DNA of 29,415 nt from Desulfobacteraceae bacterium 4572_89. GTDB lineage: Bacteria; Desulfobacterota; Desulfobacteria; Desulfobacterales; Desulfobacteraceae. The notes beneath the pieces are model-generated. The model did no database searches and was not told the DNA's origin. It was given only the letters and a program-made list of their open reading frames with translations. The stretch spans positions 1 to 29,415 of the forward strand of contig NBML01000027.1 in NCBI GenBank assembly GCA_002085465.1. Direction: 5' to 3'. The stretch's first letter is position 1, and each line of letters begins with the position of its first letter. A program made the position numbers and the translations under genes. This document shows positions 8,497 to 15,475 of the stretch, piece after piece.

Positions 8497-9021
8497 TTAA
8501 TAATTTTTATCTGCATACTCAACCCAGCCTCCGGACCGGACAAGGGCTTTATCAAATTCTGAAATAGTAAATAAAAGCTCCAGGCTCCTGCCCCGGGATT
8601 CAACCTGGATCTTTGAAGTTTCAATGTCCACTGAAACAATGGTTTCCCCCTGTCTGCAAAATTCAAAAACAGAGTCAATCTTCTCCCGGGGCAGATCAAT
8701 TGCCAGCATTCCGCAATTATACATGTTCTGCCTGAAAATACGGGCAAAACTCTGGGCAATCACCACATAAATCCCATTGACTTCCAGTGCCCAGGGCGCA
8801 TGTTCTCTTGAGGAGCCGCACCCGAAATTTTCCCGTGTCAGGATAACACCAATATCCTTTAAATCTTTTTCAGGAGAAAAACTGTCAAGGGTTAAATCCT
8901 CCAGCAAATGAGGTTTCATGGCGATTTTTTCTATTTCCGTCAGATATTTGGCTGGAATTATTTCATCGGTATTGATATCAGACCGGTCAAGGCACAGGAC
9001 CTTTCCTTTAAATTCTTTCAT
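8497..9021 (-). CDS. leuD: 3-isopropylmalate dehydratase small subunit (LeuD/aconitase swivel domain)
   Basis: Small swivel subunit of an aconitase-superfamily isomerase, 174 residues. Visible signatures are DRSDINTDEIIPAKYL near the N-terminus and GVILTRENFGCGSSREHAPWAL, the conserved GSSREHA substrate-binding loop. The frame extends upstream to 9066, but the ATG at 9021 is preceded by CAGGAGAAG and gives the normal start MKEFKGKVL, so it is chosen. It overlaps the end of leuC by 14 nt, indicating translational coupling. Pathway is probably leucine synthesis (2- to 3-isopropylmalate). Paralogues that act on homocitrate, citramalate or dimethylmalate have the same architecture and cannot be separated by eye. 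Confidence 0.88.
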   Translation of the reverse strand: MKEFKGKVLCLDRSDINTDEIIPAKYLTEIEKIAMKPHLLEDLTLDSFSPEKDLKDIGVILTRENFGCGSSREHAPWALEVNGIYVVIAQSFARIFRQNMYNCGMLAIDLPREKIDSVFEFCRQGETIVSVDIETSKIQVESRGRSLELLFTISEFDKALVRSGGWVEYADKNY

Positions 9022-10318
9022 GGTGCTTCTCCTGATTGACAAAAAGGCTTGAATTTGTAATTTCACCCTGGATGGCTGTGGCAGCAGCTGTGGCCGGGCT
9101 CATCAGATGGACCATTCCACCTTTGCCCATGCGGCCGTTGAAATTCCTGTTGGTGGTGGCAGCTGCAACTTCTCCCCGGGCAAGAACTCCGTTGCTCATT
9201 CCCAGACAGGCCCCGCAGGTGGGATTGGTCACACAAAATCCAGCATCCATAAAGATCTTGATCAAGCCCTCTTCAAGGGCCTGGGAGAAAATCCAGGGTG
9301 TGGCAGGAGAAACAATGCCCCTGACACTATCTTTAATTTTTTTACCCTTTATAACCTCTGCGGCAATGCGCAGATCCTCAATGCGGCCGTTGGTGCAGGA
9401 ACCTATATACACCTGGTCCACCCGGGTTCCCTTCATCCGGGACACAGGGCGAACATTATCTGGTTTATAGCCGAATGTTGTCAAAGGTTCCAAAAGGCTC
9501 ACATCAATGGTTGTCTTTTTTGCGTAAACCGCATCTGCATCGGATGAAAAACGGGAGTATTCCTCCAGGGCAGCTTCAGGGCTTTTAAATTCATCTTTGA
9601 TAAAAGGCCAGAGATACTTCACAGTGGTCATGTCAGGCTGGCAGATACCGCTTGTTGCACCGGCTTCCACTGCCATATTGGAAATGGTCATACGCTGATC
9701 CATGTTCATTTCATCCACCACATTCCCGGCAAATTCAATTATCATATTTGTGGCTCCGTCCACGGAAATCTGACGGATCACCTCCAGAATGATATCCTTT
9801 GCATAGACACCCTGGGAAAGCGTACCCTTAATTTCAATCCTGTATGTTTCCGGCTTTTTAAAGGTACACACCCCTTTTAAGATTCCAACTTCCAGATCTG
9901 TTGTGCCGACACCTGCTGCAAATGCGCCAAAGGCTCCATGGGTACAGGTATGGGAATCCCCCATAATAATGGTTAACCCGGGCCGGACAAACCCTTTTTC
10001 AGGAAAAATCGCATGGCAGACCCCATTGTTACCTATATCAAAAAAATCTTTTATTTTGTGACGTTGTGCCCACTGCCTGAGTATTTTCCCCTGCATGGCA
10101 GTCTTGGAATCCTTGGCAGGGGAGACATGGTCAATCACGGCCTTGATCTTGTCAGGATCAAACACCCTGTCTTTTCCCCTGGCCGCAAGGTCCTGTATGG
10201 CTGTGGGTGTTGTAATTTCATGGCAGAAAACCCGGTCCAGTCTTAATACACTGACATCGCCAAAGGGTTTATCCACCAGATGTGCCTTAAAAATTTTTTC
10301 TGTAATTGTTTTGCCCAT
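9008..10318 (-). CDS. leuC: 3-isopropylmalate dehydratase large subunit (4Fe-4S hydro-lyase)
   Basis: Catalytic [4Fe-4S] subunit, 436 residues, of the short HacA/LeuC2 type found in archaea and many anaerobes. Cluster ligands are visible: Cys in YIGSCTNGR (about residue 308) and two Cys in NPTCGACLG (about 368 and 371). Other family blocks are MGDSHTCTHGAFGAFAAGVGTTD and NRNFNGRMG. The longest frame begins with TTG at 10330, but the ATG at 10318 has GGAG eight bases upstream and gives MGKTITEKIF, typical of the family. It starts 14 nt after the XRE-cupin regulator and overlaps leuD, so the three form an operon. The exact substrate (isopropylmalate, homocitrate or a methylmalate) is not decided by sequence alone. 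Confidence 0.88.
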   Translation of the reverse strand: MGKTITEKIFKAHLVDKPFGDVSVLRLDRVFCHEITTPTAIQDLAARGKDRVFDPDKIKAVIDHVSPAKDSKTAMQGKILRQWAQRHKIKDFFDIGNNGVCHAIFPEKGFVRPGLTIIMGDSHTCTHGAFGAFAAGVGTTDLEVGILKGVCTFKKPETYRIEIKGTLSQGVYAKDIILEVIRQISVDGATNMIIEFAGNVVDEMNMDQRMTISNMAVEAGATSGICQPDMTTVKYLWPFIKDEFKSPEAALEEYSRFSSDADAVYAKKTTIDVSLLEPLTTFGYKPDNVRPVSRMKGTRVDQVYIGSCTNGRIEDLRIAAEVIKGKKIKDSVRGIVSPATPWIFSQALEEGLIKIFMDAGFCVTNPTCGACLGMSNGVLARGEVAAATTNRNFNGRMGKGGMVHLMSPATAAATAIQGEITNSSLFVNQEKHHERI

Positions 10319-10332
10319 GACTAACTCCAAGG

Positions 10333-10917
10333 TTATAATATTTTATCACCAAAATAATCTTCCCCGTCCGCAGGGGTGACAACCCAATAGGCCTGGAAAA
10401 GTGTGTCTGATATGTTCTTTATTACGTGGGGAATCTGGGAAAAAAAAGATACAGAATCGCCATCATGGAGATCATATTCATCTTCCCCATAAAGCAGCTG
10501 GGCACTGCCTGAAACAACAATTCCAAGTTCACGGCCCAGGTGCCCATTATTGGAATCCCCCCTTTTCTGGCCAGGTTCAAGCTCCAGGAAAAAGGCATTA
10601 AAGGAATGATTTCCCTTAACCTGGCTTTCTCCGCAAAGGGTTTCATAGGTAAAGCCTTTTCTCTGATATATCTTTCTCTGATTTTTTTTAATGATCTCAA
10701 CTTTGGAGTGGGTTTCATAATCTTTAAAAAATTTATTGGGTGACACCCCATATACCTCCAATAATTGAAGCAGGGTGTCCAGGGAAGGGGAGATTCGATT
10801 CCTTTCGATCTGGGAGAGCAGACTGGAGCTGACACCAGCTTTGAAAGCCACCTCCTTGATTATCAAATGTCTTGAATTTCGAATGGCTTTTAACAGGGCA
10901 CCCAGTTTTGTTTTCAT
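10333..10917 (-). CDS. XRE-family transcriptional regulator with C-terminal cupin sensor
   Basis: 194 residues. Residues 6-60 form a lambda-repressor type helix-turn-helix (VAFKAGVSSSLLSQIERNRISPSLDTLLQLLEVYGV). Residues about 110-185 form a small cupin barrel (FLELEPGQKRG, HLGRELGIVVSGSAQLLYGEDEYDLHDGDSVSF, IPHVIKN) that in this family binds a small molecule or metal. It is the first gene of the leuCD transcript, so it probably regulates its own operon, perhaps sensing a branched-chain amino acid or oxoacid intermediate; the ligand is unknown. An inverted repeat lies just upstream of the start. Confidence 0.88.
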   Translation of the reverse strand: MKTKLGALLKAIRNSRHLIIKEVAFKAGVSSSLLSQIERNRISPSLDTLLQLLEVYGVSPNKFFKDYETHSKVEIIKKNQRKIYQRKGFTYETLCGESQVKGNHSFNAFFLELEPGQKRGDSNNGHLGRELGIVVSGSAQLLYGEDEYDLHDGDSVSFFSQIPHVIKNISDTLFQAYWVVTPADGEDYFGDKIL

Positions 10918-10944
10918 ATTTGCACTAAATCCCGGTATAATATA

Positions 10945-10973
10945 AGTATAACTAATTAAAGTTAAATTATACT
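10945..10973. promoter_or_regulatory. inverted repeat upstream of the XRE-leuCD operon, candidate operator
   Basis: Perfect 7-bp arms AGTATAA (10945-10951) and TTATACT (10967-10973) are separated by 15 bases in a very AT-rich leader, 28-56 bases upstream of the regulator start codon. The position and symmetry fit autoregulation by the XRE protein. AT-richness makes chance matches more likely, hence moderate confidence. Confidence 0.45.
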
Positions 10974-10989
10974 AACATTTATCGGAATG

Positions 10990-11637
10990 TCAATATTTTT
11001 CCCCTTTCAATGAAAGATGATACTTGAGCCGGCCCTGGCATTGATACTCTGAAAGAAAGGCCTCCACCTCCTGCATATCCTCCTTCTCCACCTGGATACC
11101 ATGTACAATATTTTCTCCATAATCTGAATGCTGGACAATGGCCCGAAACCTGCTCAGCTGGTTTAAAAATGTTTCATTCATTCCGTAGGATATTTCAACT
11201 TGAATTGGCTGGATTTTTATCAATTTGACCAAGGGTTTCAGTTCAATGGCTGTGGTAACAGATTCTGAATAGGCCTGGATCAATCCGCGGATTCCCAGCT
11301 TTACCCCTCCAAACTGACGGGTTACTACAGCTGCAATACAGGTCATATCATGGCTGAGCAGGGCATTAAGCATGGGTTTGCCAGCAGTTCCGGCTGGTTC
11401 GCCTGAATCTGAGCTATGGGAAATTTCTCCTTGTTCCCCCACAATATAAGCCCAGCAGTTATGGGTGGCAATTTTATTCTCCTTTGAAATTTTTGTAATA
11501 AAAACCTTTGCCTCTTCAATAGAAGCGGCAAAGGCAAGGGAACAGGTAAACACAGATCGTTTTATCTTAATCCGGGCAGTGCGGACAGGATCTGTTTTTG
11601 TTCTGCCAACGGAATAATAGTGCTTTTTTTCAACCAT
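10990..11637 (-). CDS. yigZ: YigZ / IMPACT family protein
   Basis: 215 residues, normal for the UPF0029 family. The N-terminal IMPACT domain (about residues 20-130) shows FTCSLAFAASIEEAKVFI, ATHNCWAYIVG, the diagnostic HSSDSGEPAGTAGKPML, and VVTRQFGGVKLGIRGLIQAYSES. The C-terminal part is the ferredoxin-like DUF1949 type domain. Members are related to the eukaryotic translation regulator IMPACT; the bacterial role is not well established, with ribosome- or nucleic-acid-associated functions proposed. The ATG at 11637 is preceded by AAGGG. It is transcribed alone, on the same strand as but separated by about 70 nt from the regulator gene at 10917. Confidence 0.92.
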   Translation of the reverse strand: MVEKKHYYSVGRTKTDPVRTARIKIKRSVFTCSLAFAASIEEAKVFITKISKENKIATHNCWAYIVGEQGEISHSSDSGEPAGTAGKPMLNALLSHDMTCIAAVVTRQFGGVKLGIRGLIQAYSESVTTAIELKPLVKLIKIQPIQVEISYGMNETFLNQLSRFRAIVQHSDYGENIVHGIQVEKEDMQEVEAFLSEYQCQGRLKYHLSLKGEKY

Positions 11638-11840
11638 TTAATAAAAAACCCTTATTTAAATCAATGGGATCCATCCCTTCCTAAAATACAAAACAGATAA
11701 AACCCCAAACAGGTATAATACAAATTTAATTTAAATAAAACCAATCTTGAAAATTCCATGGTTATGTTCTAATTATATGATGAAAATTTATATAGTCGCC
11801 CCTGAAGGGCACAACAAATCATGAAAATAAAGGTTAATTA
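11638..11840. promoter_or_regulatory. divergent intergenic region between yigZ and the DHH gene
   Basis: About 200 AT-rich bases hold the promoters for both divergent genes. A TTGAAA at about 11746 on the plus strand is a possible -35 box, but no good -10 is correctly spaced. A small GCCC-N5-GGGC hairpin lies near 11797-11809, shortly before the AAGG ribosome-binding site of the DHH gene. No RNA gene was recognised. Confidence 0.3.
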
Positions 11841-12746
11841 ATGAGAATAGTTACACGACCGGATTTCGACGGCATTGTATGTGCCGTTCTCCTCAAGGAG
11901 GTTGAAGATATTGATTCAGATATTTACTGGGTTGAACCCAATGAGGTTCAGACCGGGAAAGCTTCTATCCAAAAAGGCGATATAATGGCCAACCTTCCCT
12001 TTGATCCCAATTGTTCCCTGTGGTTTGACCACCATGTCTCCAACAAACCAGAAAAAGAATTCAAAGGTGCCTTTGACATTGCTCCGTCAGCTGCCGGGGT
12101 GATCTATGAATATTATAAAAACCAGGGGAAATTTAATCATAAATTTGATGAACTTATCCGGAACACGGACATGATTGACTCGGCAGACCTGACAAAGGAC
12201 CAGGTCAGGGTCCCGGAAAATTATCCCTATATTATTTTATCCATGACCATAAAAAACAGGGATTACCAGGACAAAGCCTATTGGAATAAGCTGGTATCCA
12301 TGCTGGGGAAAATGCCCATTGGGGATATTCTCAAAGATGATGATGTCCGAAAACGCTGTGATGCCGTAATAGAAGAAAATGATAAATTTGGTTATTTTTT
12401 AAAAAAATACACCACAATTGTGGACAATATTTCCATAACAGATTTCAGGACCCTTGACACCATACCCTCGGGCAATCGATTTTTAACCTATTCTTTATTT
12501 CCAGATACAATTGCCAGTATAAAAATACGGTTTCTCGAACCTGAGAAAACCCATGTACTGCTCAGTATAGGCCGCAGCATTTTCAATGGCGGTTTCCAGG
12601 TGAATATAGGGAATCTGCTGGCCCGGTTCGGCGGCGGAGGTCATGCCGGTGCCGGAGGCTGCACTCTTGAGACAACAACTGCCCAGAAAAATATAGATCA
12701 CATACTTGAAATCATGAAAGCCAATAAGAAAGAAGAGGATATATAG
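11841..12746 (+). CDS. DHH-family phosphoesterase (oligoribonuclease / exopolyphosphatase-like)
   Basis: 301 residues. The N-terminal DHH domain has the metal-binding motifs RPDFDGIVCAVLL (residues 5-17) and WFDHHVSN (about 61-68), plus DMIDSAD (about 110-116). The C-terminal DHHA1 domain ends with the glycine-rich substrate loop ARFGGGGHAGAGGCTL (about 262-277). The family cleaves phosphodiester or phosphoanhydride bonds in nanoRNAs, pAp, cyclic dinucleotide products or polyphosphate; which one cannot be told here. The start has AAGG ten bases upstream. It leads a tight plus-strand run with the thioesterase, RNA methyltransferase and nadE genes. Confidence 0.9.
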   Translation: MRIVTRPDFDGIVCAVLLKEVEDIDSDIYWVEPNEVQTGKASIQKGDIMANLPFDPNCSLWFDHHVSNKPEKEFKGAFDIAPSAAGVIYEYYKNQGKFNHKFDELIRNTDMIDSADLTKDQVRVPENYPYIILSMTIKNRDYQDKAYWNKLVSMLGKMPIGDILKDDDVRKRCDAVIEENDKFGYFLKKYTTIVDNISITDFRTLDTIPSGNRFLTYSLFPDTIASIKIRFLEPEKTHVLLSIGRSIFNGGFQVNIGNLLARFGGGGHAGAGGCTLETTTAQKNIDHILEIMKANKKEEDI

Positions 12747-12747
12747 G

Positions 12748-13185
12748 ATGGAAACCATCTGGAAAAAAGAATTTAATCTGGAAGAACTGAGCCTTTTCAG
12801 TAGAGACTGTATTGTTGGACACCTTAACATTGAATTCATAGAAAAGGGCAAAGATTTTTTAAGTGCGACCATGCCAGTGGACAAAAGGACCAGGCAACCC
12901 CTGGGAATCCTCCACGGTGGTGCCTCGGTAGTCCTGGCAGAAACCCTTGGCAGCGCAGCATCCCATATGACTCTGGATGAAACCCGCCAGAGTGTCGGCC
13001 TGGAAATCAAGGCTAACCATTTGAAAAGCATATCCAGGGGATTCGTAACAGGCATTGCAAAACCAGTCCACCTGGGAAAAACAACCCAGGTATGGGATAT
13101 CTCCATTGAGAATGAAAAAAATGAGTTGATCTGTGTTGCCCGCCTGACCATGGCAGTTTTAAAAATATCCACAAAAAAGGATTGA
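12748..13185 (+). CDS. hotdog-fold acyl-CoA thioesterase (PaaI/YdiI type)
   Basis: 145 residues, a single hotdog domain. The segment RQPLGILHGGASVVLAETLGSAAS contains the HGG turn and the helix with the catalytic acidic residue typical of the PaaI, EntH/YdiI and MenI group. Such enzymes hydrolyse aromatic or medium-chain acyl-CoA thioesters; the substrate here is unknown. The ATG is one base after the stop of the DHH gene, with GAAGAGGA as a ribosome-binding site inside that gene, so translation is coupled. Confidence 0.88.
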   Translation: METIWKKEFNLEELSLFSRDCIVGHLNIEFIEKGKDFLSATMPVDKRTRQPLGILHGGASVVLAETLGSAASHMTLDETRQSVGLEIKANHLKSISRGFVTGIAKPVHLGKTTQVWDISIENEKNELICVARLTMAVLKISTKKD

Positions 13186-13198
13186 CCAGGCATATACA

Positions 13199-13777
13199 AT
13201 GGGATCACATAAAATCAGAAAGATGATGAAAAGTGAACGGGAGATGGCCAGAAAGCGGTTCCGGCGGCAGAGGAACAAAAATTATCTGGCCAGACCCGGG
13301 ATCCACGACTGCATCATTGTGCTGGATCACCTTAAACCCTCCTATAATATCGGCAAAATATTCAGAAGTGCCGAAGCCTTTGGATGCCATGAAATCCATC
13401 TGGTTGGTATTGATTTTTTCGATCCTGCACCGGGCATGGGTGCCTTTAAGTGGGTTCCAGCTGTATTTCACACTGAATTTTTCACCTGTTATACTGAAAT
13501 TATTAACAAAGGATACACCCCTTATCTTCTTGAACCTGGGCAGGGAAGCCTGGTTACCAATACCTCCCTGCCCGGCAAAAGTGCGTTTATCTTTGGACAT
13601 GAAGAATTCGGCATCAGTTTTGAGCCGGATCTGTTCCAGGCAATCAGACGACTGACCATTCCCCAGTTCGGAAAATCCCAGAGCCTGAATGTCAGTGTGG
13701 CTGCCTCCATAATTTTATACGAATATATGCGCCAGCAAAACCAGAACCAAAACCAATCTTTGGACCAGTCACATTAA
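13199..13777 (+). CDS. SpoU/TrmH-family RNA 2'-O-methyltransferase
   Basis: 192 residues. All three SPOUT-knot motifs are present: motif 1 NIGKIFRSAEAFG (about residues 50-62), motif 2 FIFGHEEFGIS (about 131-141) and motif 3 IPQFGKSQSLNVSVAASIILYE (about 154-175). It should methylate a ribose in tRNA or rRNA using S-adenosylmethionine. The N-terminus is strongly basic (residues 4-30), suited to RNA contact. The C-terminus ends in a Gln/Asn-rich tail (QQNQNQNQ) of short repeats. It starts 13 nt after the thioesterase gene. Confidence 0.9.
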   Translation: MGSHKIRKMMKSEREMARKRFRRQRNKNYLARPGIHDCIIVLDHLKPSYNIGKIFRSAEAFGCHEIHLVGIDFFDPAPGMGAFKWVPAVFHTEFFTCYTEIINKGYTPYLLEPGQGSLVTNTSLPGKSAFIFGHEEFGISFEPDLFQAIRRLTIPQFGKSQSLNVSVAASIILYEYMRQQNQNQNQSLDQSH

Positions 13778-13808
13778 ATAACAGCAAAATTGTAAGGACA
13801 TAATTATT

Positions 13809-14654
13809 ATGCAGACCCAGAACATTGTAGAACATATTGTCACCTGGCTGATAAACTATGTTGAGGCCATTGTAGAACATATTGTCACCTGGCTGATAAA
13901 CTATGTTGAGGCCGCCGGGCTGAAGGGTTTTACCATTGGTATATCCGGAGGAATAGATTCTGCTGTTACCTCAACTCTATGCGCCAGAACCAAAAAAAAA
14001 GTCCTGGCCCTTAACATGCCTATTCTCCAGGCAGAAGACCAGGTATTCAGGTCATGTGAGCACATTGACTGGCTCAGGAAAAGCCATGACAATGTTCTTG
14101 GAATTGATATGGAATTAACCCCTGTTTTCAAGCAGATACAAACCAGTTTCCCAGGAGAAATCCAGGATAACCTGACCATGGCAAATACCCGGGCAAGGCT
14201 GAGGATGCTTACCCTGTACTCCTTTGCTTCCCACCACAGGATGCTGGTAGTTGGAACGGGAAACAAGGTGGAGGACTTTGGTGTGGGATTTTATACCAAA
14301 TACGGAGACGGCGGAGTGGATATTTCCCCCATTGCCGACCTTATGAAATCCCAGGTGTATGCCCTTGGAAAGTGGCTGGGCATCAGCCAGGATATTTTAA
14401 GTGCGGCGCCCACTGACGGGCTGTGGGAAGACGACCGCAGTGATGAGAGTCAGATGGGTGCCACCTATGGGGAGCTTGAATGGGCAATGAACTATGAACT
14501 TTCACACACCACAAGGAATCTGGAGATTGAAAAAAACCTGGATAAACGGAAAAAAGAAGTGTTAAAAATTTACAGGAAATTCAATGCAGCATGCAGGCAT
14601 AAAATGGAACCTATTCCTGTGTGCCGGATTCCAAAAGAATTATTTACCGTCTAA
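13809..14654 (+). CDS. nadE: ammonia-dependent NAD synthetase with a duplicated N-terminal helix
   Basis: Final step of NAD synthesis: amidates nicotinic acid adenine dinucleotide with ammonia and ATP. The ATP pyrophosphatase loop GISGGIDSAV (residues 44-53), NTRARLRMLTLYSFA, VVGTGNKVEDFGVGFYTKYGDGGVDISPIADL and the KSQVYALGKWLGI segment are intact; no glutaminase domain is present. The first helix is duplicated exactly: IVEHIVTWLINYVEA occurs twice in a row, at residues 6-20 and 21-35, due to a perfect 45-bp tandem duplication. Without the extra copy the protein would be 266 residues, normal for NadE. An AAGGA ribosome-binding site precedes the ATG, 31 nt after the methyltransferase gene. 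Confidence 0.93.
   Translation: MQTQNIVEHIVTWLINYVEAIVEHIVTWLINYVEAAGLKGFTIGISGGIDSAVTSTLCARTKKKVLALNMPILQAEDQVFRSCEHIDWLRKSHDNVLGIDMELTPVFKQIQTSFPGEIQDNLTMANTRARLRMLTLYSFASHHRMLVVGTGNKVEDFGVGFYTKYGDGGVDISPIADLMKSQVYALGKWLGISQDILSAAPTDGLWEDDRSDESQMGATYGELEWAMNYELSHTTRNLEIEKNLDKRKKEVLKIYRKFNAACRHKMEPIPVCRIPKELFTV
13823..13913. repeat. perfect 45-bp tandem duplication in nadE
   Basis: Copy one is 13823-13867 and copy two is 13868-13912, identical at all 45 positions; the match continues one base to 13913. The unit is 15 codons, so the frame is preserved. Perfect identity points to a recent event, or a collapsed or expanded assembly repeat. Confidence 0.95.
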
Positions 14655-14729
14655 ATTTCCGTTATATTACCCAGGGAAAAAATATTGTTAAAGCCATACT
14701 TTTGAGGCCACCCAGTATCCCAGCTCAAT

Positions 14730-14963
14730 TCAAGAGTCTTGTTCGCTACACCCTGCTCGAGATTCTCTTACAGCATTGAGAATGTCTTTTGTGGTTGCTT
14801 TTGTTTTGATGCCTGCAACATCAAAAGGAGATTTGGACGATTTGTTAAATATAAGCTTGAAGGTCTCACCTCCTCGGCGCTTAATAATGATATCTTCCGA
14901 GCGGGCAATATCAAGAACCATAGAAAAATTTTGTCTGGCTTCTGAATAGGTATAGACTTTCAT
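14730..14963 (-). CDS. Phd/YefM-family antitoxin
   Basis: 77 residues. The N-terminal MKVYTYSEARQNFSMVLDIARSEDIIIKRRGGETFKLI matches the Phd/YefM DNA-binding fold (alpha-beta segment ending in the RRG turn); the C-terminal half (KTKATTKDILNAVRESR) is the likely toxin-binding tail. It lies downstream of the PIN toxin and its ATG overlaps the toxin stop codon as TGATG. A strong GGAGG ribosome-binding site lies inside the end of the toxin gene. It should neutralise the toxin and repress the shared promoter. Confidence 0.85.
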   Translation of the reverse strand: MKVYTYSEARQNFSMVLDIARSEDIIIKRRGGETFKLIFNKSSKSPFDVAGIKTKATTKDILNAVRESRAGCSEQDS

Positions 14964-15358
14964 CAGTTTACCTCCATAATATGGATCCCTAAACTCTGCG
15001 CAACTTCATTCATACGTCTATCAAGAGTAAGTAATGGGCTGTGTAAAGAAATCGCACACATTAAAAAATATGCATCATATGCATAGATGTTAAATTGAGA
15101 TGCTATTTTTAATGCTTCACGAATATTAACGCTGCGCAAATCAACAGGTATTTGTTGTATAGCATCCCAGACCGATAACAAATTGTCAGGCTCAAGCCTA
15201 CGACGTTTAAGCATGGCTGATAGCGCATTACCAATTTCAAAGGGTAATACATCAGGTGCAACCAAATCATGACCCAAAGTTAATCTGATAATCTCATCTC
15301 TTTCCGGCTCATAAAGAGTAACAGCTAAAAATGTATTTGTGTCTGCTATGATTTTCAT
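14963..15358 (-). CDS. PIN-domain toxin (VapC-like ribonuclease)
   Basis: 131 residues from the ATG at 15358. The four acidic residues of the PIN nuclease site can be placed: Asp6 in IIADTNTFL, Glu41 in LPFEIGNAL, Asp95 in YAYDAYFL and Asp113 in LLTLDRRM. It is probably an endoribonuclease toxin acting on tRNA or rRNA. The frame extends to a TTG at 15394, but that codon is part of the -35 box, so the ATG is chosen. No ribosome-binding site precedes the ATG. The toxin precedes the antitoxin, opposite to the usual vapBC order. Confidence 0.87.
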   Translation of the reverse strand: MKIIADTNTFLAVTLYEPERDEIIRLTLGHDLVAPDVLPFEIGNALSAMLKRRRLEPDNLLSVWDAIQQIPVDLRSVNIREALKIASQFNIYAYDAYFLMCAISLHSPLLTLDRRMNEVAQSLGIHIMEVN

Positions 15359-15360
15359 AG

Positions 15361-15406
15361 GTACAATTGTACAAATATCTATTTTTTTTGTCAAATATTA
15401 TTTGAC
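15361..15406. promoter_or_regulatory. two palindromes overlapping the toxin-antitoxin promoter, candidate operators
   Basis: GTACAATTGTAC at 15361-15372 is a perfect 12-bp palindrome and contains the whole -10 box. GTCAAAT-ATT-ATTTGAC at 15390-15406 is a perfect 7-bp inverted repeat overlapping the -35 box. Both are placed where binding of the antitoxin or of the toxin-antitoxin complex would block RNA polymerase. Confidence 0.65.
15366..15394 (-). promoter_or_regulatory. sigma-70-type promoter of the toxin-antitoxin operon
   Basis: On the minus strand a consensus -35 box TTGACA (15394-15389), a 17-base spacer and a -10 box TACAAT (15371-15366) are seen. The expected start of transcription, 6-7 bases downstream, is at about 15359-15360, practically at the toxin ATG (15358), so the mRNA would be leaderless or nearly so. 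Confidence 0.75.
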
Positions 15407-15443
15407 CAAAATTGAGATAAAATCTCTTATTGCCACTCCTTTT

Positions 15444-15475
15444 TAGGCTAACGCCTAACCGCTAATGGCTAACCG
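15444..15475. repeat. short GGTTAG/GCTAA-type repeat at the end of the activator gene
   Basis: Read on the plus strand, this segment holds four variants of a seven- to eight-base element (GGCTAACG, CCTAACCG, CTAATGG, CTAACCGC). The repeat runs into the last two codons of the sigma-54 activator gene, whose stop is at 15469-15471. It has no hairpin or T-tract typical of a terminator. Confidence 0.45.

Noticed and set aside
12495..13208. A 237-codon minus-strand frame opposite the DHH and thioesterase genes.
   Set aside because: Both plus-strand genes have clear catalytic motifs; the antisense frame looks like composition-driven read-through.
15358..15394. Longer toxin starting at TTG 15394.
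   Set aside because: That codon belongs to the consensus -35 box of the operon promoter, so it would not be transcribed.
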